A stretch of DNA of 64,000 bases from Amphiura filiformis (GCF_039555335.1 NC_092642.1:21297812-21361811); one strand, 5' to 3'; counted from the stretch's first letter, positions 10,208 to 21,439 are shown. The notes: a model not told the origin generated them from the sequence alone. Numbers and translations: made by a program.

Positions 10208-13200
10208 GTTATTCGTTAGATAATCATTTACGACAAGAAACGCTTCAGAGGAAATACCCGTGAACTAACTGCGGATGTAGACAATCTGAGCTCTGTTGGA
10301 TTCAATCAAAAGACTTCTTCTATCAAAGTCATCGATAGTGTGTAAGAATTGTTTCTTCGGCTTCGTGTAAATTATATAATTATAGCTGGAGAAACACATG
10401 CCTAAGGAAACACCCCACCGCACCATTCCAGTTCTCAAACACCCACCCCACACATAATACAGACACCCCACAAACAAACCAAGGGAAAACAACCTACACC
10501 ACACACCTACCCCCCCCCCCCCACCCCACCCCAACATTTTAGGGTTGGAAAGAGTGAAATCCAGTTTCCAGTAAAATAATACATCTTAGTAGTTATAAGT
10601 TTCAAGCATCAACAATTCGAGTGTGTACAAATGCGTCTCTCCTCATTTTACCCTTAAAGTGATTCGTATTGTTTAAGATTAGCAACTATTTTAAATTGTT
10701 GCGATTTGGTAGCTCACGGCATCTTGCGAATGGTAGTGCGTTTTGGCAAAATAAATGCATTGCTCAATTCATAGAGAGCGTGTAGAAGAATAAGTCCTGT
10801 GGTTGTTGAGTTATGTTGTAAATGGGGCTGAACAACATCACTTTTGTAAAACGTACAAAACTCTTGACTCACCCTGTAGAGGGAGGGAACGTTGCTCGTG
10901 CCTATGATAACAAATTTTGAATGCGTGTTTCCCCTCAGCTGGGTTGGTTATCAGCATATAGGCTACACAGGAAACCAATATATATTAGAAGAAGGGGAAT
11001 ATCCAAAAGCGGCGAGCTGGAAAGGAGTTGATAAGGAATTGTCTTCATTGAAGAGAGTAAGTGAAGACCTGAGCGCAAAAAGACCGTAAGTCCACTTGGC
11101 CCCTCAACATGTATACACTAAAGTTACGTATAGTTTCTTAGAGTTTTATAATGTTTAATACATGTTCCGGGGTGAAAACATCATGAAAGGTTGTGAAAGA
11201 TTTGTTTTGACCCCTGAACATAAAACATTACCCAAACTATACGACACTATACGCAACTTTAGTGTATATGGTCAATTCCAGCCAAAGCGGGACAAAATTC
11301 TCTCTATGTGAACTTTCCACTTTAAAATACCATTAATAAAGGAAATCACGTTATTGATGGAGAATATCATGTCACGTCCAATGTGCTCTATGGTGTATCT
11401 GTTGAGGGGCCAAGTGGACTTCTTGCGCTCAGGTCTTAGTGTAATAGCCCTCCCTGAATCTAGAGTTATCTAGCTTGTTTGTTGTCTTGGTTGATTTTGT
11501 TCAAGTATTCTCTCGATGCGATTTTGCATTATTCTAGTGAATATTTTTAAGCATCAGTGGGACAGCAACTTTAATCTGTAATTCTTGATATCTGCTTTAT
11601 CATCCTTCTTGTGGAGCAGATTAAACTTTAGACTCTTTCCCGGTTTTAGGTCTTTTTCTCTTGTAGCATGTTGTTATACAGTCTGACAAGTTGCACCTCT
11701 GCACCGCCTATGGTGAAGATGTCACTCGGTAGGTCGTCAGTGCTTGGAACTTTATCATCTTTCATTAATTTCACTGGCAATTTCACTTCTCCTGCTGTTA
11801 TTAAAGTTTGTATACCTTCGTCGAGTCAGTAAATTAGATGTTGTACTGTAGGCCTATGTATAAAAGTATACATTTTAAAAAAGAAAATGATGTTAGGAAT
11901 CCAACTAGCATAACAGATTCCTGCAAAAAATAACAGTTTTTGAGAAAATCAATAAATGTTTGGATATCTTTACATATTATTATCACGCGAAGAAGGAATA
12001 AGTGTTTGACCCCGCACATTCAACTTACTTAAAAGTAGGTTACTTCTATTTGCTTTGTATCACTAATCACTAATAATTTGTATCAATAATGTATGCATGT
12101 TTGTCCCCGCACAGTCAACTGAATTAAAAGTAAGGTTTTTGTTTTTTTTTTTGTTTTTTACTATAATGCCTCTTTATTTTCAGGATCTATGCTCTCATTG
12201 TACACAAATCCATGCATGTAGTCTCCCACGATGTACCTCTGCACGGTTTGGAAAAAACAGTTTACAAAACAGTGGGGATTATAATAAGTAGTATGCCGTT
12301 TCTAAGCAAATCAAGCAGCCTCATGGCACTAATAGCCCTTGGGAATTACACTGACCCAGTGCCCAAAATGTTAAAAGAAATGGTCGACAGTTTCTCATTT
12401 TTGACGGGCCGAGAGGGGGGGGCAAGCGATCTTTAGCAGGCCGAGAGGGGACAAGCGATTTTGGCGGGCCGTTCAGAAATTTTAACACCCCAGGCTCATT
12501 ATTATTGCACAGCCTCTGATGGTTCAAGCACGTATCCGTAACGTAATGACCCTAATTATTTCTGATTATTCCCTTTAAAAGGGCATTTCGTGATCCACAG
12601 CCTCATCCCCCCACTTTTCTCAAAAAAAGTTGAGATTTTATATCACTGGAAACCTCTCGCTACATAATGTTTATGTACAAAATATTTCTTGCAGATTAAT
12701 TCGTTTAGCAAAGATATCGTGAAATTTGAATTTCGTTCTGGTGCACCAGAACGAAATTACAACGTATTGTCTATGGAGCAGTGTAATACACATAATCATG
12801 CATAACTCGCAAACGCAATATCGGAATCAACTGACATTTTGGGAATATGCTTTTTTCGTGGATATGTACTGAAAAATGTCATAAAAAGAGGATGCTAGGA
12901 TCACGAAATACTCCTTTAATTTGTTTCATTATCATTTGTTCTTGTGCAACAATTGGTGAATAAATATGTTTAAATGCATGTTGAACCATATTTTGTACTC
13001 GAAATTACCAAAAAAAATGACGTAGGCAATTATCGTAACAGGCTGACGATTTACGAAACCTAATAATTATGACCCTTATAGCAAAGAAAACATTAGTACA
13101 ATTTATAATTTCCTTTTTTCTTGCACAGATCAAGAGTGGGAATGTTCCTGATGGAAAGCCGGCGGTAGGTAACACAAATGTATATTTTTCATTTATACTA

Positions 13201-13366
13201 TGATGGCTTTATTAAAGCAAAATCAAACATCGACCGGCGGTCAACCGCCAGTTCCGGGTGGTTCCGTCCGGTTTCCATTGTTTAGAACAATAGCAACCGA
13301 AAGGAACCGTCCGGAGTTTTGATATCGTCCCTCTTTCTAATAATAATAATGATAATAGTAACACAT

Positions 13367-13417
<51 letters not shown>

Positions 13418-13466
13418 TAATAATAATAATAATAATAATACATAATAATAATAAGATTAATAATAG

Positions 13467-13503
<37 letters not shown>

Positions 13504-15442
13504 GTAAATGTATTTTTTCTTTTTAATGTCTCTCTCAGGGCAATATATGGGTGTTCGGGTATGGAGGGACAGCCGGTTGGTGTCCTGGGCGCATGTGGAT
13601 CGCTGGACCTTTCTCCTTGGATGGGGTGCTGCTGGGGAACTGTGGCTGGGTGGGGGCTTGGATAGGATCAATTTTTGTTGTTGTCTCCCTGCTCCCTGAC
13701 CAGCCTGGGGCCCTACCAGTGCCCTGGTCGGGGTTGGGGTCCTGCGGCCTGCATGTGGCTGGGGGTCAGCTCCGGGTGTCCCGCCTGACCCTGATCCACT
13801 CTTTCTTGCCGATTACCTTTTTAAATCTGTGTGCTAGTTTTTTACTATGTATATTATTGTTCCATCTGTATTTTTTATATGTTGTATCTTGTGTATTTTA
13901 ATGTTGGCCTTGTGCCACCTGGGCACCTTGGGAGAACAATGCCAGTGCATTGAAAGGTCAACCCAGCTTAAATAAGAATGAAATAAATAAATAAATAAAT
14001 GTGACTTTGATTGGTATTACAACAGCATAAAAATATAATAAACTTTTTGTTTTAATCAGACGGTTGCATCGCTTAAAAAGGGAGCGACATCACTCCTAGA
14101 TATATCGGGGCTGGTGTCTAACGTTGGGGTACTTACTCTCCTGTTTGGACAAGATGTACGTAACAAGTTTTTTGCACCAGTACTAGTCTTCCTCAGCATA
14201 TCAATAATATTACACTGCATTATGGCTGTTCTTCTAATAATTAAGGTAAGTTATTACCCCCCCGCACAACCACACCAACGTCACCCTCACCCCACACCCC
14301 CACACACCCCCCCCACCATTTGCTCAAAACCCTTTACACTCTTGTGGATGGGGCTCTTCGTGTTTGCTCGATAGTTAGACTATGCCATAGTCGAATTTTA
14401 TTAAAAATATGTTATGATGAACCCATTTCGTTGAACTCAAAATTATACTGATGTTTATTAAAATTAAAGTATTCAATAGTAAAATGGTCATAAAGAATTA
14501 AGAATATCAGATGATTAGTGACAATAAAAGTAATTGAATGCAACATTATCTATGGACTTTGAATTTTAAGCAGAACTTTGCCCCGGGACTTTGCTCTCTA
14601 AAAACACACTCTCAAGTATACTTGTTTATCAGTCCATTAACCACAAGTACTAAGCATGGTATAATACAAGACGCGCTAGATGTTTGGTGAGAGATTAACT
14701 TTCGCGTCAACACAAAAGCGCCGCAAATACCACAGATAGTTGTGTACGGTGTAGTTAATAGTAATGGCGCGGGCCCGGAAGATTTAAACCATAGCGAGAT
14801 ATGGGCGACCAATCACAAGGCAGATCCATTTAAAGATGCATTACATCATGGCTAATTTTAGTTAGGCCAGAAATTGGCCTAACTCTCCATAGAGTCCCGT
14901 GTTAAAAATCTTAACCGCAAGGCAAAGTCAGTAGTCCACTTGGGAAGCTAACAAACAGAGGGAGTGCGGTGACTGAAAAGATCAGATACAGATGTAAAAA
15001 TCTATCAGTTGCACACAAATCAATATAAATCAGAGTTTTATGCTTTAAAATGTAATAGCCAGAGTATGCAAAATGGGCAAGTGGACTACGGAGAAGTCTA
15101 CTCAATAGTAAGCACATAATGCTAACTATCGAGTTTTCACGGTATCACGGTATTGCTGTAACTTCCTGCTGTAAATGCGCATTGACTCGCGGAGAAAGCT
15201 ACAAAAATACTGAATTTTATTATCTTGTCTCCCCCATTTCCAGGAATGTTTATTAACTTATTTCTTCTTTATGTTTAAATCATCAGGCATACTGCAAGAA
15301 CCGGGCGGACAACCAAAAGAAACATATCATTGCGGAACTTACACTTACAATGCAAATTCTAGCCATGATTATCGTTCTATCTAATATCTTCATTGTAGCG
15401 TTTGCTGCTGTAGCCAATGAGAAACAGTCTGATGGTTGCTAG
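9865..15442 (+). CDS. Beta/gamma-crystallin-ninjurin fusion protein (six exons)
   Basis: Predicted coding exons are 9865-9873, 10220-10341, 10939-11056, 13129-13164, 14060-14245 and 15287-15442. Every intron is GT...AG and every junction keeps phase (0, 2, 0, 0, 0), giving 208 residues ending at TAG. Residues 1-83 are a full beta/gamma-crystallin domain, 84-95 a linker, 96-208 a ninjurin domain with two membrane segments (about 132-156 and 176-199). There is no signal peptide; known ninjurins also lack one and have both ends outside the cell, so the crystallin part is inferred to face outward. The three-codon first exon (Met-Ala-Lys) is like that of vertebrate gamma-crystallins. The start AACCATGG is a good translation context. 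Known ninjurins oligomerise in the plasma membrane (cell-lysis membrane rupture, adhesion); crystallin domains often bind Ca2+. That the six exons form a single transcript is inference; two adjacent genes is the alternative. Confidence 0.75.
10121..10207. repeat. (TTA)n microsatellite at a splice acceptor
   Basis: About 87 bp of TTA repeats end 12 bp before the AG (10218-10219) of the Greek key 1 exon, so the microsatellite takes the place of most of the acceptor's pyrimidine tract. Confidence 0.95.
10220..11056 (+). CDS. Beta/gamma-crystallin domain exons (two Greek keys)
   Basis: Exon 10220-10341 encodes Greek key 1: IIIYDKKRFRGNTREL, then DNLSSVGFNQKTSSIKV. Exon 10939-11056 encodes Greek key 2: YQHIGYTGNQYILEEGEYP, then the Trp corner SWKGVDKELSSLKR. 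These are the family's Y/F-x5-F/Y-x-G signatures. One Greek key per exon is the classic gene layout. A Val codon is split across the intron (GT|C), which fixes both splice sites. The Ca2+ motif of the family (N/D-N/D-x-x-S/T-S) is only half kept: NQKTSS and DKELSS, with Gln and Lys at the second position, so binding may be weak. Without splicing at 11057 the frame would add ten residues and stop at 11089 inside a MITE, which would give a free single-domain crystallin. Confidence 0.88.
10418..10536. repeat. C-rich low-complexity tract in intron 2
   Basis: CACCCCAC-type sequence ending in a run of Cs (about 10509-10522). A similar tract follows the donor of the ninjurin membrane exon at 14259-14325. 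Confidence 0.8.
10655..10875. repeat. Dispersed repeat family E
   Basis: Copy of the sequence at 5060-5365, shortened in the middle. Lies in intron 2 of the fusion gene. Confidence 0.7.
11065..11437. repeat. MITE family G beside a splice donor
   Basis: Palindromic ends GACCTGAGCGC and GCGCTCAGGTC, with inner arms GTAAGTCCACTTGGCCCCTC and its complement. Copies lie at 35954-36208 and 45760-46013. This copy sits about 8 bp downstream of the GT donor at 11057 of the fusion gene, leaving the donor intact. Confidence 0.8.
11813..11995. repeat. MITE family C relic
   Basis: Words TATACCTTCGTCGAGTCAGTAAA and, inverted, GGAATCCAACTAGCATAAC match the palindrome at 60651-60866. Lies in intron 3 of the fusion gene. 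Confidence 0.6.
12405..12472. repeat. Short tandem repeat
   Basis: Two to three copies of a unit containing GGCCGAGAGGGG and CAAGCGAT, in intron 3 of the fusion gene. Confidence 0.65.
12574..12919. repeat. MITE family F
   Basis: Terminal inverted repeats TTAAAAGGGCATTTCGTGAT and, at the right, ATCACGAAATACTCCTTTAA. Non-coding; intron 3 of the fusion gene. Confidence 0.75.
13129..15442 (+). CDS. Ninjurin domain exons
   Basis: Exon 13129-13164 is a 12-residue linker. Exon 14060-14245 begins with an amphipathic stretch (SLKKGATSLLDISGLVSN), matching the first helices of NINJ1, including the paired lysines and the LDI..L..N pattern. It then gives membrane segment 1 (APVLVFLSISIILHCIMAV). Exon 15287-15442 encodes the polar turn CKNRADNQKKH and membrane segment 2, with MIIVLSNIFIVAFAAVAN matching the family's NIFI.AF ending. 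The domain is complete and close to the usual length (about 110 residues). In known NINJ1 the amphipathic helices drive polymerisation; whether that holds with a crystallin domain fused in front is unknown. No in-frame ATG lies in the linker exon, which argues against a ninjurin-only start there. Confidence 0.87.
13340..13503. repeat. AAT/GATAAT microsatellite
   Basis: Long AAT repeats interrupted by single changes, then ATGATA repeats, in intron 4. Any long Ile/Tyr frame read through here is an artefact of the repeat. Confidence 0.95.
13520..14002 (+). mobile_element. Probable LINE 3' end with (AAAT)n tail
   Basis: A GC-rich block (13540-13800), unlike the surrounding intron, is followed by an AT-rich part and ends in AATAAATAAATAAATAAAT at 13981-14000. 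That is how several LINE clades finish. No motif of the polymerase is left, so the class is inferred from base composition and tail only. Confidence 0.45.
14259..14325. repeat. C-rich low-complexity tract in intron 5
   Basis: CCCCACACACCCC-type sequence starting 14 bp after the splice donor of the first ninjurin membrane exon. Confidence 0.75.
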
Positions 15443-17720
15443 GGCCATTTACTATTGTAAAGGTCTTTTTTATTTTGAAAGGCAAACTCTAAGAACATGA
15501 AGAATGACCGTTACACGAAGTAAACACAATCAAAGTCGTTTTTTTTTTTTGGGGGGCGGATGGTCGTCTCCAGTTTTGTAGATTAGATTTGGTTTGATAT
15601 AGGTGATATATCCTATAAGATATACCTCAAACGGTGGCCGAATTTTAAAGAAAACCAAGAAAATGAAAAATTGACAGGGTAGTTTAGAAACCTGTGTCTC
15701 TCGCTTTCGCAAAAACTCCCGTCACTCAAAACCTGTATACATATTCAAAAGGGTTCAGACCATATTTGGTATGCAGTAAACAAGTGTAACAGTCCCCATG
15801 TTTATCAAGACCCTGAAATAAATATTGGTATTGGTCCTATTTTTCAACTCAAAACCCAGAAAAGATATCTTACCCTTCCCAGAATCCTTTGCAATTATGA
15901 TACATCCCCCATCCCATTACTTTTTACAGGTTTCCTTTGTTTCCAAAGACTGGCTGAGCTAGTCAAGAAATATACATATTTTGCAAGAATCTGAATGTGC
16001 GCTACGTTCACTGAGGTATATTTCGTCACTATCGACCCATGTTGCACTAAGCAAATCAGTAAAGAAAATTGAAATGTACGAAATGCATTATGGGAAGTGT
16101 AAGATATGTTCTCTGCTCCAAGCACCGCTCTTGAGAAACCAACTTATTGAAGTTGTTCATTGTTATGCAAATAAAAAAAGGTTACATCTTAGTGTAGATT
16201 ATTCATCCAGCAGTTCAAAACATTATTTTGTAAATTAAATCTAATCCTGGAACTAAAATTTGCAACTCACTGTACTACGTTGCGCCTGAAAACATCGGAC
16301 TTCATCGGGCATCTAAATTATTTGATAATGTTGTGATGTCAGATGTTTTGACGTCAGACAGCGAGGAATGTCTCACTATACCGGGTCCCATGCGTGTGAT
16401 AACTGGAAACGGAGTCCCCCTTTACTTCCATATGGATTCTCTGACTCATCTTTCTATCTATCAAGGATAACTTCAGGATTGAAGAAGTGTTCAGTGTTCT
16501 TATAACAATGGTTGTACACTGCAGAGTTTTGAGCTTCGTTGGGCGTCTGTGTCTGCGCTCGTAGGGATTGTTTAGTTTTACCTACTACATAGGAGTCACC
16601 ACAGTCTGAGGCTGCTTCTTCAATCATGTTTTTAAAATTCTATTTTTATCTTGCATGTACATTATATGAGTTGCTCCGATAACAACGTTTGCATTGTATT
16701 TATCTGGGACAAGAGAGCACTTTACATCAGACATATCGAATTGCATTCTGAATACAAGGAATGATATCAAATAGCGTTGTTGTTTTTTTAATTCGCGATA
16801 TAATACACATTTGATGGCAAATTATTAAAAATTGATGTTTTTGATATTTAACAGTACCTATGACCTGCTTAGTGACATGCTATTTTGCATTATGATGCAA
16901 AATATTAGTTCTTATATAAAATTACAAAATATTGGTATTATGACACACGGTATAGGTGATATATAAAACGACTAATAAAATCATGTCATCATGGCATCAT
17001 GTCAAAGGTTCATTATATCCCGCATGTTTAAATTAATTAATATTTTGAGAACAATTTCTACACCCATTTAATATGTACTCAGGTGGAACCCGACTTTTTT
17101 AAATTTTCATTTCTTTTTATGTAGCAAATTCAGGTTTTTCCATTGCGCGGGGCCGCAGGGCAATACAAATTTAATGCTAACATTGAATGAACGCGGAATT
17201 TAGAATAGGCGTTTCTATTACAAACAGCGTCTGACTCTGCCTGAGGACCTAGCCTAAGTCCCATGGGCTCCAAGATTAGCTCTCCATACACAAATGAACA
17301 AATACAATGAAGGGTCACCATTGCTCTCCATACACAAATGAACAAATACAACGGAGAGTCCGGCTGCCGTGCAAATGAGCCAAGTGTCCTCTCAAGGTAT
17401 GCTCTGTGACCATACTTTTAAAGATAATTTCTAAAGTACGTGTCACCTTGCTATCAAATACACTTGATGGCTATTCAACACCACGGTGATGAGTCGTACA
17501 GTGTTCCTCTCTTATCGCGAGGCCGGCAAGAGATGACACATATCGTCTTCCCGGGCCAATAAACGTCCAATAATTACAGTAATCCATTGCATCAATATTG
17601 GCCTAATACTAAAATTATATATTGTTAAAACAATGGCAGCCAATGACTACTACAGAATATGGGAGTAGAGTCAAAATGGCCTGCCATCAGGCCAGACCCG
17701 AGGGGCAGACCCCCGGGGCA
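15443..17720. other. 3' flank of the fusion gene; repeats, no gene
   Basis: An AATAAA at 15817-15822 could be the polyadenylation signal of the fusion gene, about 375 bp after its stop, but the surrounding words look repetitive. 16695-16850 is a worn piece of MITE family B (GACATATCGAATTGCATTCT). 17270-17350 contains a short imperfect direct repeat (CTCCATACACAAATGAACAA twice). No other gene was recognised. Confidence 0.5.
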
Positions 17721-18180
17721 GACCTCAACCCGATTGAACACTTGTGGGACCAGCTTGATCGTGCTGTGCGTGCCAGAGAAGCCCATATGCAATCACATTG
17801 AATGACCTGCGACGAATCCTTGTTGAAGAATGGAATTCCATCCCACAGTAACGTGTAACCAGGTCGGTGAGCAGCATGAGGAGAAAGTGCCTGACTATTG
17901 TGGCTGCCTATGGTCTTTCCATCCGCTATTGAGGTTAGTGGCTAGCGTTGTTTGAGCACAAAATAATTGTTAATTTGGCAAATTCTGTTTGAGACCCCAC
18001 TACATTCACTAGACGCGTACTCAGCTGTGAAAAATGTTATTGTTTCAAATGAGGTGTCATTGTAAAGGGAGTATTGTAGCTATCCAGTGATGTGCAACAC
18101 TATATGAATATGTCACAAATAATTGGAGATACAGATTCTTGAAAAAACTTTCCAAACTTTTGTTGAGGAGTTTATATGCG
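17721..18180 (+). pseudogene. Tc1-type transposase C-terminal relic
   Basis: DLNPIEHLWDQLDRAVRAR at 17721 is the third-acid block of the Tc1 DDE transposase. After a one-base shift, LNDLRRILVEEWNSIPQ and then VSSMRRKCLTIVAAYG follow, ending at about 17936. The Gln of IPQ is followed by a stop and the frame changes, so it is dead. CTTTCCAAACTTTTGTTGAG at 18148-18167 recurs near 31806-31825 and probably marks the element's 3' end. The N-terminal DNA-binding part and the first catalytic Asp residues are missing. Confidence 0.85.
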
Positions 18181-18845
18181 AAACAAATTGAGGTCAACCG
18201 AGGTCAAAGGTCATCTAGGGGCTAAATTTAAACTTCGCCCTATTATAGTTGTAAGTAAGTGCCTAAATTTAATAAAACAGCTTATTTTACTAAGAAACCA
18301 GGATTTTTTTTCACCTATTCTGGTTTTTGGCAGAATGTTCCTGTTTTTCTAGTTTTTACAGAACATTTCTGGGGTTTTTTCACAGAGAGTTTCTGCTTTA
18401 AAACGGAAAAGTTTCTTAACCGACGTAAACGGACGTCTGAAAACAATCTGTGTTTTTACCGGGGTTTTTTTACAGAATGTTAATGTTTTTCTATTGTAGT
18501 ATTAGCTTTAAACATGATAGAAATATCAAATTAATGGACATTTTCGATAAATATATACCCATTTTGGAGGCATAATGAAATTGTTTTAAAATACCTGGAA
18601 ATAATTTGTAGTTAAAAAGCGGCAAGTTGGTGTTAAATGAAAAACAACCAAACTCACCTTTTTGACAGTGACACGCAACTGCATTCTTACTCGGCTTACC
18701 AAACCAGCCTTTGAGAGTCCTTATTAATGGCTACACGCCAGTGATTTTACAATTGTGGGAGGACAAAGATATTGATTCAGGCATTCAGCTATCAACTGAA
18801 GCAATTTGACCAAATACCTCATACTTAATTAACTTATAATCGGAA
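18181..18845. other. No gene recognised
   Basis: T-rich sequence with several imperfect repeats of words like GGTTTTTTCACAGA at 18300-18480. No domain found. Confidence 0.45.
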
Positions 18846-19115
18846 GGCTGTGGCTTTGCGGGTTCGAGCCCCGGCGACGTCATCGTGTTGTGCCCTTGAG
18901 TAAGGCCCTTTATCTCGATTACTCCTCTCCACCCAGGTGTATAAATGGGCACCGGCATTCTTAAATGCTGGGAAGGTAACAGACTCGCTGTGCAGGTGTA
19001 GCGATCCCCCTATAGCAACATTATCTGGAGGAGTCTGGCCCAATCACCAATGAAAGAGTGATGGGGACTCCGATTACTGTTTATACAGGATCGTCTCCTT
19101 TACATTTACCTTTAC
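18846..19115 (+). repeat. SINE with half tRNA head
   Basis: Starts at the B box (GGGTTCGAGCCCC), continues with the body word GTGCCCTTGAGTAAGGCC and CACCCAGGTGTATAAATGG, and ends in the tail TTTACATTTACCTTTACCTT. The first half of the tRNA-like head is missing. The body is related to the minus-strand SINEs at 8900-9215 and 57270-57430. Confidence 0.75.
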
Positions 19116-19374
19116 CTTTTAATCTTGTGGCATTTTTCAAATAAGTTAACTTTATTTTGATACACCCTGTATTGGGTGCAATCGTTTGCTAATGTTCTTA
19201 ACGCTGTTACATTATAGTTCTTGTTGGTATGGTACGTTATGCTGGTTAGCTACTATAACAAATCACTTGCGAGATATACGAATTTTATTCAGCAAAACAA
19301 ATAAATAGTTACATCGAGAATTCAAAAAGAAAGTTGGCGCTGTAAAGCAATTTAAAAACTCACAAGGAGCTTAA

Positions 19375-21057
19375 AGCCATATTATAACATTTGCTGAGGA
19401 AGACGCCCTCAATATTTTGTTTTAATTCTGTTTTCTACACGATTGTTATGTACTTTAGTAAACTAACATACCCTACAATAAAAGTTCCTTTAAAAGGAAT
19501 AGGGCGGGCAAATGAAAAATTGTCAAGAGAAATGAAAGAATGAGTAAGTCAAGTTCACAATTAAAAACAGGGAAAATATGACAAAACATCGATTTCCAAT
19601 GGGAGAATAACACAAAACGTATAAACAAAGTTAAAAGAGTTTGTAACTTTATACGTTTATACGTTTGTTATTCCCCCATTGGAGGTTGTGTCATATTTCC
19701 CCTGATTGTAATCTTATCTATTGCTTATCCTCTGTTCTCTGCTGGTCAGTTGGAACAGATTTTCCCTTTTTTATATTAACCCTTCACATCATAACAGAAG
19801 ACGTTTTATGTTAACATTTTATATAAAACATTGTTATAAAACTGTAAAAATTGTAGATAATAGTTATTTAAAACATTTACGTAATCATACCTAGAGGTTT
19901 TTTTTATCATCAGATAGAAAGGCTTCTGCTCATCTTCTCTGGTGAGACAACAGGGCTGGGGTATCTTTCCATATCAAAGTTTAAAAATCTGTCATATCAA
20001 TATCAATATGTTGTTTTGATACAACTTATGAGGGGAAAAGTTTGATTTTACAATATTTCGATATTATTTTTTAACTTTGTAACTTTATTATGATTAACAT
20101 AACTGTATTTCAAAGCGTCAAACTATATCATTATTTTGTCCCAACAAAAATAATCCAGGGAATAAAATATTCATTCATATGTTTATTTATTTTATTCAAC
20201 CTGGGCCATTTCTACTGGTGCACATGCATTCTAATACTTTGTCTATAATACCTTATACAAGCATCAGCAAGCACTATTTGTCACAAGATTTGAAAAGTAA
20301 ATAGCCTATGTACACACTGAACACAATGCACATACAAGCTGTATTTAAGTACATGCCGAAGCTGTCAGTATAAAATGATATATATGACCTTCACGATGCT
20401 ATTAATTTAGCCCAGAGATTAGGAAAACTAGCAAAACTGGTGAACTGGTACTGTTCAAATAAAAACATCTGCAAATCTTGCTGCAATTTCCAAATAGTAT
20501 TTCTATTACTTAAATAATTATTTTTGTTATTTCTTTTAATACAAACACATTACTGCCTATGTCGACTTTATCGTATATCAAAATCAAGTAATAATTACAA
20601 AAATCACCTCTGTGGGTGTTTGGGATATAACCGGCACGAATATTTTCTCAACACTGCGGTATGTGAAAAAGTAGGTCAATAGTCAGAGAATATAGGGCGG
20701 GTGCGGCACGCCGCACCCGCCCAAAAATCAAGACTTGCGGTGCCGAGATTGTGAATAAAACGCAGGAGCCGTCGTTTTATTACTATGATGGAAATGTTAG
20801 TCGAACGCGTACACGATGTTCACAACACAGTACGTACACGGCGTGCGGGCAGTCGTGACATATCAAATGAACCGACACGACTACGTTCGAATGAGTGGCT
20901 CGCATCGGCGACATACGCTGGTATTAAATAGCGATTTCCTTTGTATTCCCTCGTCTGTTTGGGCCAAAATTAAAAGAGGACATATCTGACAGTGAAAACT
21001 AACATTTTATTCCAAAAAATATAATTCTATTTCTTATGGAAATGTTGTAATATGGCT
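19375..21057. mobile_element. Long non-coding TTAA-flanked element, family A
   Basis: Ends AGCCATATTATAACATTT and AAATGTTGTAATATGGCT form inverted repeats, flanked on both sides by TTAA (19371-19374 and 21058-21061). The 1.68-kb interior carries no transposase. TTAA duplications point to a piggyBac-type source by family knowledge. A shorter member with the same ends lies at 52560-53006. Confidence 0.75.
20695..20722. other. GC-rich perfect hairpin
   Basis: Two 13-bp arms (GGGCGGGTGCGGC and its exact complement) with a two-base loop, inside very AT-rich DNA and inside the family A element. Confidence 0.9.
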
Positions 21058-21074
21058 TTAACAAGCTATACGGC

Positions 21075-21182
21075 GTGCCCCCTCGGAGCAACACGGAAAT
21101 AATTATTGTTAACAACAAAAGAAATATGTCCGCAATCGTTGACCTTGAAAGTCACACTAACAGAATGGCCCACAACACTCCG
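21075..21182 (+). pseudogene. Orphan copy of the otopetrin pseudogene's first exon
   Basis: Closely matches the first exon at 24130-24231 (EIIIVNN, RNMSAIVDL, NTP) and its following intron as far as a GT-rich tract. Here the donor is intact (CCG then GTAAGT at 21183), but the ATG is missing: sequence upstream of the eighth codon or so is unrelated. The exon begins just after the family A element, and a LINE lies further down its intron. It is a partial tandem duplicate that has lost its start. Confidence 0.7.
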
Positions 21183-21439
21183 GTAAGTATAAGTATTAAA
21201 GCATCACCAATAAAATTTGGAAAACAATATGGGGGTGCGTTTGGTATGTGTAAGGGTCGTGCCTTTGGGGTGTGTGCGCGGGTGTGTGGTAGGGGTTGAT
21301 GAGGACCGTAGTGAATGTAGGTATAGTGTATTCTCTCTTAGTATTTTGATGGTGTATCACGTATATTTGCCTGATATTGCCTCGTCTGTTTGGGCCCAAA
21401 ATAAAAGAGGACATATCTGACAGTAAAAATACAGGGCAA

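Noticed and set aside
13282-13671. 129-residue frame made of Ile and Tyr runs
   Set aside because: Pure translation of the AAT microsatellite in intron 4 of the fusion gene.
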